Positions 1 to 5,407 of a stretch of 6,281 nucleotides of DNA are shown piece after piece. This DNA comes from CAZWFW01 sp964633445. Lineage in GTDB: Archaea > Undinarchaeota > CAZWFW01. The notes beneath the pieces were generated by a model. The model ran no database searches and had not been told where the DNA came from. It saw only the letters and a program-made list of their open reading frames with translations. The DNA lies in contig CAZWFW010000053.1 of the NCBI GenBank assembly GCA_964633445.1, positions 1-6,281 on the forward strand, read 5' to 3'. The first letter of the stretch is position 1. The number at the start of each line of letters is the position of its first letter. The position numbers and the translations under genes are program-made.

Positions 1-76
1 GGCTTCGCCCCCTTATTAACTTTTTGACTTTTGAGAATTAGCATAGGTTGACAGGATCCGTGGCGTGAACCAAAAG

Positions 77-84
77 TTTTAAAT
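77..84 (+). promoter_or_regulatory. Probable archaeal TATA box of the surface-protein operon
   Basis: TTTTAAAT is preceded by an A-rich CAAAAG stretch that could serve as a BRE. Its centre lies about 29 nt before the ATG at 110. With the usual archaeal TATA-to-start distance of roughly 25 nt, transcription would begin within a few bases of the ATG, giving a leaderless or nearly leaderless mRNA. This fits the absence of a Shine-Dalgarno before that ATG. Assignment is by sequence and spacing only. Confidence 0.55.
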
Positions 85-109
85 TACATTATTAAAGCTC
101 TATATAGTA

Positions 110-2251
110 ATGAAGATACAGTTTTTGATAGCGGTCTTGATTAGTTTATTAATTCTTACAACCCTAGCAGCACTCATATACGCGATAAACCCGACAGGTG
201 CTTATCACTTAGCAAGTGAGATTTATGCAAAGATTGGTTCAAGCTACTATGCAATAACGGAGTGGCTTGATTTTTCTTCAACTAATAAATTAAAAGTTAA
301 AAAGAATCTTGAAGTTGAGAATGAAGCATATGCAAGCAAATTTTGTGATAAAGATAATGATATTTGCCTAGTAGCACAAAACGATGCTTATCTTTGGGTA
401 AGAAATAAGGCAAATACCGCATACAAAGGAATAGCAGCGAAAAATCTTTATCTTAATGGTATTTACATTTATGGAGGAGACCCTGTAAAAGTTAATGGAA
501 ATTTAGCTGTTACTGGATACATAAATGCAAGCAAGATATGCTTGAACACAACCTGTAAGACAGATTGGTCTCAAGTAGGTAAAATTTATTCTGGCCAAGC
601 TCCTATAGTTGTTGATAACATAAACAGTAAAATAAGCTTAAGCTATGATATAAATACCTTAGAGGTTTCTGGTGGAAAATTAAGTGTTAAAGATTTTTAT
701 GTAAACACAAGTGGAGATACGATGTCAGGAAACTTGGACATGAACGGAAGCGATATAGTGAATGTAGATATCTTAAGCGCCAATAAGATAGACGTAAGCG
801 AAGTTTGTCTTGGTGGGGAGTGCAAGAGTAGTTGGCCCAGTGGAGGCAATTACTGGACTCTATCCGGCTCTAACTTGTATCCTACTAATGCTAACTGGAA
901 TGTTGGTATTGGGACAATGGCGCCTAAGGCAAGGTTGCATATTGTTACAGATGATTCAGTCACTATTCCGTTTCAAGTTGATGCGTTTGGGCATCCACAT
1001 TCTAATCTCCTACCAGGCTGGAAATATAGAAGACCAATTTCTGTTCAGGAGAGATCTGGTAATACATTATGGGATTATCAGGTTTTAGTTACTTTGGACA
1101 CAGCTTCTTTAATCTCTGAGGGAAAAATGCGACCGGATTGTGGAGACATAAGATTTACAGATTCTGATGGAAAGACTCTGTTAGATTATTGGATAGAATC
1201 TGGCTGTAATTCAGCTAATACAAGAATTTGGGTGAAGGTTCCATATCTTACGGCAGGGCTTAAAAGAACAATTTACATTTATTATGGAAATTCCACCGCT
1301 ACAAGTATTAGTAATAAGAATGCTACTCTAGATGTGTGGACTGGAAGTAAATCTAAAGAGTGCTGGATTACCAGCCCAGGGGCAAACTGTTCTGTTACTT
1401 TTTATCCTTCTGATATAGGGTTTTCAGGTTATAGATTTTACGATGTATACGTTAATTTAGAAATAAGAGGAGATTTGCTCGAAACTTCGGGAGCGGTTGC
1501 CCACGACGGAGACTGCAGCGACGTTACTTGGTACGTGGTTGTTACTATAAATGGAGGCTGTGTAGGTAGGTACACGAATGGGCCTCAAGATTGTACATGG
1601 AAAGGTGCGTTAAGCTGGCCAAAATGGTTTAATAAAGTAGATACCACTTCTTTAAAGTTCACCTCTAATTTTGGTCCTTGGGTCGATTCCAATCCTGGTG
1701 GATGCTTTGGTTATGGAGATTCAAAATATACTCTTAAGAAAGCTTATTTAAGACAATATGTGGATCCTGAACCTAGTGTAACTGTAGGAGCCGAAGAATT
1801 ACTAGAGAAACCACAAACAGTCTTTTACATCCAACCACTAACTGGTAACGTTGGTATTGGAACAACCAATCCCACGGAAAGATTATATGTTAAAGGCAAC
1901 ATTCATAAAACGGGAACTGTAAATTTTGTTGAAGATATAAATGAAACTCATCAGCTAATTTATGCAAGCTTGGAAGGTGGAGAGGTTAGCGTTTATTGGA
2001 GAGGTTCAGGTTTATTAAAAGATGGTAAAGCTAAAATAGAGTTTCCAGAACACTTTAAGATGGCTTTAAGTAAGAAAGCACCTATAGTAGCAATAGTCAC
2101 TCCTACTTCTCCCTGTCAGATCTATATCAAAGAAAAGACTCATGCTTATATAGTGGTAGAAAGTTTAAATTGTAAGCGAGCAAGCTTTGATTTCCTAATA
2201 TTAGGAACGAGGAAAGGTTATGAGAATTATAAACCAATTAAAGCTAAGTAG
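110..2251 (+). CDS. Mosaic exported surface protein with DUF2341 domain
   Basis: This 713-residue protein is probably exported and displayed at the cell surface. Residues 5-25 are a hydrophobic signal or anchor helix with K2 just before it. Residues 66-242 carry repeated modules: three Cys-pair units (C79/C86, C144/C149, C233/C238, the last two shaped like CLxxxCKxxW) and a phage-tail-fibre-like segment GDTMSGNLDMNG at 202-213. NVGIGTxxP motifs at 264-272 and 580-588 flank the central part. A DUF2341 domain begins at G303 (GWKYRRPISV), runs to the IYIYYGNSTA stretch near 388-397, and is followed at 551-563 by the typical closing stretch VDPEPSVTVGAEE. Between these lies a cysteine-rich insert (about 410-550). 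The C-terminus (605-707; LIYASLEGGEVSVYWRG, then FLILGTRKGYE) resembles the terminal domain of tail-fibre-like bacterial and archaeal surface proteins. The ATG is the first available start and fits the TATA spacing. A gene 31 nt downstream probably shares the operon. An adhesive or structural role is inferred; no enzymatic motif was recognised. Confidence 0.9.
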   Translation: MKIQFLIAVLISLLILTTLAALIYAINPTGAYHLASEIYAKIGSSYYAITEWLDFSSTNKLKVKKNLEVENEAYASKFCDKDNDICLVAQNDAYLWVRNKANTAYKGIAAKNLYLNGIYIYGGDPVKVNGNLAVTGYINASKICLNTTCKTDWSQVGKIYSGQAPIVVDNINSKISLSYDINTLEVSGGKLSVKDFYVNTSGDTMSGNLDMNGSDIVNVDILSANKIDVSEVCLGGECKSSWPSGGNYWTLSGSNLYPTNANWNVGIGTMAPKARLHIVTDDSVTIPFQVDAFGHPHSNLLPGWKYRRPISVQERSGNTLWDYQVLVTLDTASLISEGKMRPDCGDIRFTDSDGKTLLDYWIESGCNSANTRIWVKVPYLTAGLKRTIYIYYGNSTATSISNKNATLDVWTGSKSKECWITSPGANCSVTFYPSDIGFSGYRFYDVYVNLEIRGDLLETSGAVAHDGDCSDVTWYVVVTINGGCVGRYTNGPQDCTWKGALSWPKWFNKVDTTSLKFTSNFGPWVDSNPGGCFGYGDSKYTLKKAYLRQYVDPEPSVTVGAEELLEKPQTVFYIQPLTGNVGIGTTNPTERLYVKGNIHKTGTVNFVEDINETHQLIYASLEGGEVSVYWRGSGLLKDGKAKIEFPEHFKMALSKKAPIVAIVTPTSPCQIYIKEKTHAYIVVESLNCKRASFDFLILGTRKGYENYKPIKAK
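524..568 (+). repeat. Coding repeat, CLxxxCKxxW module copy 1
   Basis: Residues 139-153 of the surface protein (NASKICLNTTCKTDW) align with residues 228-242 (DVSEVCLGGECKSSW). S, C, L, C, K and W sit at the same spacing. Both follow a short beta-rich segment (GNLAVTGYI before this one, ILSANKI before the second). A looser, earlier relative is YASKFCDKDNDICL at 74-87. The paired cysteines probably form a small disulfide loop once exported (inferred). Confidence 0.7.
791..835 (+). repeat. Coding repeat, CLxxxCKxxW module copy 2
   Basis: This second copy of the Cys-pair module (surface-protein residues 228-242) is followed directly by PSGGNYW, a linker often seen after such modules. It leads into the first NVGIGT motif. 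Confidence 0.7.
899..943 (+). repeat. Coding repeat, NVGIGTxxP motif copy 1
   Basis: Surface-protein residues 264-278 (NVGIGTMAPKARLHI) match residues 580-594 (NVGIGTTNPTERLYV) with the same spacing of NVGIGT, P, R and L. This is the familiar beta-prism or tail-fibre-like motif found before C-terminal modules. This copy leads into the DUF2341 domain. Confidence 0.8.
1847..1891 (+). repeat. Coding repeat, NVGIGTxxP motif copy 2
   Basis: This second NVGIGTxxP motif (surface-protein residues 580-594) begins about 17 residues after the end of the DUF2341 region and leads into the C-terminal tail-fibre-like domain. The two copies bracket the DUF2341 part, as if that part had been inserted between them. 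Confidence 0.8.
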
Positions 2252-2273
2252 TTTTTGAACAGAATATTGAAAT

Positions 2274-2279
2274 GAGGTG
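2274..2279 (+). promoter_or_regulatory. Shine-Dalgarno GAGGTG deciding the start at 2283
   Basis: GAGGTG matches the anti-Shine-Dalgarno of archaeal 16S rRNA and ends 3 nt before the ATG at 2283. It supports that start and translation from a polycistronic mRNA with the upstream surface-protein gene. First genes of transcripts in this window lack such a site. Confidence 0.65.
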
Positions 2280-2282
2280 TGA

Positions 2283-3020
2283 ATGTTTTTAAAATATAAG
2301 GGAGCGGATAAGTTCCTAAAGTATATTGTTATTTCTCTACTTCTTCTAGAAATGATGAATGCTGCCAATGCTGTGATGATAGAAGGCGAAGAGTTTCTGT
2401 TAAAAATACAAGATGTGAAGGTAAATTTAAGCAAGTTACTTGATATGTGCACACCAGAAAGTTGCATAGTAGGCAACAACTCCATTACAATAAGATCTTA
2501 TTACGATGAAAGAGTTGCAGTTGAAATTGGAGATAGCTGGATCAATATCAAGCTTCCCTTTAGATACGAAAACACTTCTGAAGGTCTTCAAATCATTTCT
2601 GAGATAGATCCAAAGAAATATAACTGGAGGGAGTGCGTAAGAACAGATCTTCTCTTTCTGAAGATCATAGGAGTTTTAAACATTACGGACTCAGAAGTAG
2701 AGGAAATTTCCAAGTTAGCGGAGGGAGGGTCAAAAATCTTGTACTGTGGAGGAAAATGGCGCAGAGTAGGTTTAACGTGCTACTGTCATGAAAGGTGCAT
2801 GGATGATAGATGTAAGGTAGGCATTGTGTGCTTAGAAGCTTCTGTGAGACCTGCAGGCGCTTCTAAGTTTTCAATACCACAAAAATCGTTAGGCTCTATC
2901 TATAACTTCACGCTTCCTGAAAGCCCTTCATCAAATGCGTCAAACGTAAGAACTATTCTAATTATTTTTAGCGTTCTTGTTGCAATCTTCCTGCTTGTTG
3001 TTTTGCTTAGGAAAAAGTAA
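2283..3020 (+). CDS. Cys-rich, C-terminally membrane-anchored secreted protein of unknown function
   Basis: No family was recognised for this 245-residue protein. Residues 12-30 form a signal peptide with a likely cleavage site after AANA (about residue 30). Residues 223-242 are a hydrophobic C-terminal helix followed by RKK, a stop-transfer anchor, so the body should face outside the cell. The ectodomain has nine cysteines (56, 61, 118, 155, 166, 168, 172, 177, 183), with six clustered at 155-183. It also has six N-x-S/T sequons (N48, N65, N97, N133, N208, N218), suggesting disulfides and glycosylation. The segment before the anchor is rich in P and S, like a stalk. The gene follows the DUF2341 surface protein by 31 nt and has its own strong Shine-Dalgarno, so co-expression is likely. 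It may anchor or accompany that protein (inference). Confidence 0.88.
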   Translation: MFLKYKGADKFLKYIVISLLLLEMMNAANAVMIEGEEFLLKIQDVKVNLSKLLDMCTPESCIVGNNSITIRSYYDERVAVEIGDSWINIKLPFRYENTSEGLQIISEIDPKKYNWRECVRTDLLFLKIIGVLNITDSEVEEISKLAEGGSKILYCGGKWRRVGLTCYCHERCMDDRCKVGIVCLEASVRPAGASKFSIPQKSLGSIYNFTLPESPSSNASNVRTILIIFSVLVAIFLLVVLLRKK

Positions 3021-3040
3021 CTGTCTATCCTTCCTTTGCT

Positions 3041-3196
3041 TTACTTTATAAATTTACCTAGCTTTTTTCCTTTATAACAGGCTATGCAAACCCCCAAAGT
3101 CGATATATAGCAATGAGTACACACCCTCCTTCCGCACATCCGACAGGTATGTAAAATACCAGCTCTTCCGCAAATGTCGCACAATCCTATTAACAT
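3041..3196 (-). CDS. Small four-knuckle (CxxC x4) zinc-binding protein
   Basis: This 51-residue frame runs from an ATG at 3196 to a TAA at 3041. Its eight cysteines form four evenly placed CxxC knuckles: C6-C9, C18-C21, C26-C29 and C37-C40. Two histidines (H16, H28) lie close by, and a basic tail KGKKLGKFIK ends the protein. The pattern CxxCGR..., CxxCGRRVCxxC, GVCxxC is that of small archaeal treble-clef, HIT or RING-like zinc proteins, expected to bind two Zn ions in the cytoplasm. The exact family is not assigned. It starts 7 nt after the nadC stop on the same strand, with no Shine-Dalgarno visible, so translational coupling or readthrough within an operon is likely. It converges with the membrane-anchored protein gene, leaving 20 nt between the stops. 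The strict cysteine spacing makes a chance reading frame very unlikely. Partner and role (nucleic acid or protein binding) are unknown. Confidence 0.85.
   Translation of the reverse strand: MLIGLCDICGRAGILHTCRMCGRRVCTHCYISTLGVCIACYKGKKLGKFIK
3063..3068 (+). terminator. Possible oligo-T terminator of the surface operon
   Basis: A plus-strand T6 tract lies 43 nt after the stop at 3020, within pyrimidine-rich sequence. Archaeal transcription can end at such U-runs without a hairpin. It overlaps the 3' end of the opposing zinc-knuckle gene, so the T's also encode its lysines. The evidence is weak. Confidence 0.3.
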
Positions 3197-3203
3197 AACA
3201 TTA

Positions 3204-4070
3204 TTATGTTGTTAGTATTTTTAGAGAAAAATCTAATGATTTGGCCGAATGCGTAATGTATCCTAAGGAAACAACATCTACGCCTGTTTTTGAGTATTTT
3301 CTAATGTTTTCGATAGTTATTCCACCGCTTGCTTCCAAAATTATCCTCTTTTTTAGACCTAGCTTCTTTAAATTCCTAATAACCTCTCTGATCTCGGAGG
3401 GTTTCATGTTATCAAGCATAATAATATCAACCCCTAGCTTTGCAGCATTTATTGCTTGTTTAACGCTATTTACTTCAACTTCAATTTTTTTAGTAAAGCT
3501 AGCATTTCTTTTAGCCCTTCTAATAGCTTCTTCAAGCCCTAAAATTGCTATATGATTATCCTTTATCAAAACACAATCATCTAGCCCAAATCTATGGGTA
3601 TTGCCAACAGCAATTCTAACAGCTTTCTTCTCGAAATTTATGAAACATGGAGTCCCCTTCCTTGTTTCGACAACTATAATGTTTGGATTAGCTTTTCTTG
3701 CCTCCTTTAATGCTTCTTTTGCAGCCGTTGCAATACCACTCATTCTCATGAGAAAGTTTAATGCCGTTCTCTCCGCAGCAAGAATTGCTTTTGCATTTCC
3801 CTCAACTTCAATCACAATATCCCCTTTCCTTATAACCCCTCCATCATTTTTTAAAGCTTTTGGTTTAGCACCCAGATACTCAAATGCGAAACAAGCCTCT
3901 TCGACACCAGCAATAATGCCACTGCTCTTGGCAACTATTTGGGCTCTGACATTCTCTTCCAGTTCAAGATATTCTGTAGTTATATCACAAAATCCCATAT
4001 CCTCCTCCAAAGCTAAAATAATTTTTTTACGCTCTTTGGGGGTAAGCATTAAGAGTTTAGTGGTTAGCAT
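3204..4070 (-). CDS. nadC: Nicotinate-nucleotide pyrophosphorylase (quinolinate phosphoribosyltransferase)
   Basis: This cytoplasmic enzyme of de novo NAD synthesis converts quinolinate and PRPP to nicotinate mononucleotide, CO2 and PPi. The 288 residues match the normal family length. Visible motifs, in order, are EDMGFCDITT (23-32), AERTALNFLMRMSGIAT (99-115), ETRKGTP (135-141), NTHRFGLDD (157-165), LIKDNHI (168-174), EVEV (197-200), MLDNM (218-222) and EASGGI (246-251). R137, K138, H159, R160 and K170 correspond to the usual substrate-binding basic residues. Deviations are ETRKGTPCFIN where most members have DTRKTTPGLR, and AVG instead of GGG before the HR motif. An ATG at 4049 (residue 8) is a possible alternative start; the seven extra residues are not needed for the fold. 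The gene is divergent from the purF-like gene across 79 bp and is followed by the zinc-knuckle gene. A ModD-like or other PRTase paralogue is a less likely alternative. Confidence 0.9.
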   Translation of the reverse strand: MLTTKLLMLTPKERKKIILALEEDMGFCDITTEYLELEENVRAQIVAKSSGIIAGVEEACFAFEYLGAKPKALKNDGGVIRKGDIVIEVEGNAKAILAAERTALNFLMRMSGIATAAKEALKEARKANPNIIVVETRKGTPCFINFEKKAVRIAVGNTHRFGLDDCVLIKDNHIAILGLEEAIRRAKRNASFTKKIEVEVNSVKQAINAAKLGVDIIMLDNMKPSEIREVIRNLKKLGLKKRIILEASGGITIENIRKYSKTGVDVVSLGYITHSAKSLDFSLKILTT

Positions 4071-4090
4071 TTTTGAAAACTCTTACAATA

Positions 4091-4112
4091 GTAGGCAAGT
4101 GTACTTGTTTAC
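4091..4112. promoter_or_regulatory. Operator-like imperfect inverted repeat
   Basis: The 10-base arms GTAGGCAAGT and ACTTGTTTAC are separated by GT and match at 8 of 10 positions; the core CAAGT-GT-ACTTG is perfect. The repeat lies between nadC and the purF-like gene. It would overlap the predicted nadC start of transcription (about 26 nt from the minus-strand TATA) and sits just upstream of the TATA for the plus-strand gene. That position suits a repressor of nadC, an activator of the plus-strand gene, or control of both. The regulator is unknown. Confidence 0.5.
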
Positions 4113-4118
4113 ATCACG

Positions 4119-4126
4119 TTTTTAAA
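4119..4126 (-). promoter_or_regulatory. Possible TATA box for nadC
   Basis: Read on the minus strand this is TTTAAAAA. A start about 26 nt downstream (near 4097) would leave a leader of about 27 nt before the nadC ATG at 4070. The same bases also serve as the candidate TATA for the opposite gene, so one element may work in both directions or the true nadC promoter may lie elsewhere. Confidence 0.35.
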
Positions 4127-4130
4127 CTAT
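4119..4130 (+). promoter_or_regulatory. Probable TATA box of the purF-like gene
   Basis: TTTTTAAACTAT is centred about 25 nt before the ATG at 4150. That predicts a leaderless mRNA and fits the lack of a convincing Shine-Dalgarno (only AGGAAG, 5 nt before the ATG). A perfect 10-bp palindrome TATCTAGATA begins at its last base. Confidence 0.5.
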
Positions 4131-4139
4131 ATCTAGATA
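4130..4139. repeat. Perfect 10-bp palindrome TATCTAGATA
   Basis: This short perfect palindrome lies between the TATA-like element and the ATG of the purF-like gene. It could be a second operator half, but its A+T-rich composition makes chance occurrence plausible. Confidence 0.25.
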
Positions 4140-4149
4140 GGAAGATAAA

Positions 4150-5400
4150 ATGGCAGGCATAACAGGCATTATGGCTTTTGATGATGCTTGGAAAATTTCA
4201 AGATTTTTATACTATAGTATGCTTGCAATACAAAATAGGGGACAGGAGTATTGCTTTATAGGCACAAGCAACGGTAAGAATATTTATAAAAAAGATTATG
4301 AGGGCATGATCGATGAAAATTTTAGAGATATCGATTTAGCTAACCTTAAGGGTCATTTTGGCTTGGGTTATGTTTGCGAGAGGCTAACTAAACCAATCAT
4401 GCAAGAAAATTTGATTATAGCCTATGATGGCTTGCCTAAATTTAATAGGAATGATTTAAAAAGCCTGACAGAAGCTAAAGACAAGGAGGATGCCGTTAAA
4501 GAGTTTGTTAGCGGAATTGGTGGTGCGTATTCAATGATTTTCCTATTTAAAGATTGTATGTTTGCAACAAGAGATTGCTATGGTTTAAAACCAATGGTTG
4601 TCGGAGGTTTAGGATTTGATTTGGGTATAGTGGCAAGCGAGAGTTCTTGCTTCGATGTTCTCGGTGCTGATTTGGCGAGAGATGTCAAACCTGGCGAACT
4701 ACTCTACTTTGATTTATATACTTATGAAAGTCTCGGAAAATGTAAAAACTGTAAAATGAGAGCATTTTGCTCGTTTGAATACGTTTATTTTGCTAGACCA
4801 GATTCTAAGATAAACAATAAAGAAGTTTACGAGGTTAGATGCAATATAGGCAAACAACTTGCAAAGGAAAGTCCTGCTGAGGCGGATGTTGTAATTGGAG
4901 TTCCCGAAACAGCTCTGCCATTTGCTTTCGCTTACGCCAACGAACTTGGCTTAGATATTGAGATGGGGTTTGTTAGAACTGGCAAGCAGGTAAGAACCGC
5001 TATTAGACCAAGTGAATTTGAGAGAATCGTTGGTGTTCAGCTTAAACTTAATCCTATAAGAAGCGCTGTAAGGGGGAAAAGGGTTGTTTTAATTGATGAT
5101 TCCGTTGTTAGAGGAACCACACTAAGAAACACTGTTTATCATTTAAAGAGGAAGGGTGCCAAGGAAGTGCACGTAAGAATAGGCTCACCCCATATAATTG
5201 CAAAATGTCCCTTTGGTATGGAGGTGCCAAGCGAAGATGAGTTAATAGCAAAGGATAATACTGAGGAGGAGATTGCAGCAATAATTGGAGCAGATAGTTT
5301 TGCCTATTTAAGCATTGATGGTTTGGTTAAGGCAATTGGGTTTAAGAAGGATGAGCTTTGCTTAGGTTGTTTTACTGGAAGATATCCTTCAGTAAAATGA
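4150..5400 (+). CDS. PurF-family phosphoribosyltransferase lacking the glutaminase nucleophile
   Basis: Normal PurF makes phosphoribosylamine from PRPP and glutamine, the first step of purine synthesis, using an N-terminal Ntn glutaminase and a type I PRTase domain. This 416-residue protein has the same two-domain layout but starts MAGITGI where active enzymes have MCGIVGI, so Cys1 is replaced by Ala. An in-frame TAG three codons before the ATG excludes a longer start. The glutamine-binding GHxRY motif is GHFGLGY (69-75; Arg replaced by Gly), and the oxyanion NG is DG (93-94). IQNRGQE, GGAYS, SESS and RDVKPGE remain. In the PRTase half, CSFEYVYFARPDS (207-219), VPETA (251-255, normally VPDSG), the altered flexible loop RTGKQVRTAI (276-285), KLNPIR, and the intact PRPP loop VVLIDDSVVRGTT (312-324) can be seen. 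C207, C353, C404 and C407 match the four [4Fe-4S] ligands. It may use ammonia or another acceptor; this is inference. Family membership is certain, function is not. Confidence 0.92.
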   Translation: MAGITGIMAFDDAWKISRFLYYSMLAIQNRGQEYCFIGTSNGKNIYKKDYEGMIDENFRDIDLANLKGHFGLGYVCERLTKPIMQENLIIAYDGLPKFNRNDLKSLTEAKDKEDAVKEFVSGIGGAYSMIFLFKDCMFATRDCYGLKPMVVGGLGFDLGIVASESSCFDVLGADLARDVKPGELLYFDLYTYESLGKCKNCKMRAFCSFEYVYFARPDSKINNKEVYEVRCNIGKQLAKESPAEADVVIGVPETALPFAFAYANELGLDIEMGFVRTGKQVRTAIRPSEFERIVGVQLKLNPIRSAVRGKRVVLIDDSVVRGTTLRNTVYHLKRKGAKEVHVRIGSPHIIAKCPFGMEVPSEDELIAKDNTEEEIAAIIGADSFAYLSIDGLVKAIGFKKDELCLGCFTGRYPSVK

Positions 5401-5407
5401 GATAAAG

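Noticed and set aside
1..12. GGCTTCGCCCCC at the edge, possibly the end of an RNA stem or a tRNA 3' end
   Set aside because: Only a 3-bp stem can be formed within the window. A tRNA T-arm reading breaks the invariant C61, so no RNA gene can be called.
1..44. Minus-strand frame from an ATG at 44 (MLILKSQKVNKGAK) running off the window
   Set aside because: It has only 14 codons, low complexity and no recognisable motif. A divergent gene is possible but cannot be supported.
810..1088. Second-frame 92-codon open reading frame inside the surface gene
   Set aside because: It is a shadow of the modular coding sequence in the +1 frame, with no start signal or motif of its own.
2201..2485. Minus-strand 94-codon frame across the junction of the two surface genes
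   Set aside because: It overlaps two well-supported plus-strand genes and their Shine-Dalgarno, and shows no domain signature.
3241..4125. Long open frames opposite nadC on the plus strand
   Set aside because: They are hydrophobic, low-information antisense shadows of a gene with clear NadC motifs.
4150..4170. Missing Cys1 of the PurF-like protein explained by a wrong start or a frameshift
   Set aside because: An in-frame TAG lies three codons upstream, and the following residues GITGI align directly with the PurF N-terminus, so Ala at position 2 is real in this sequence.
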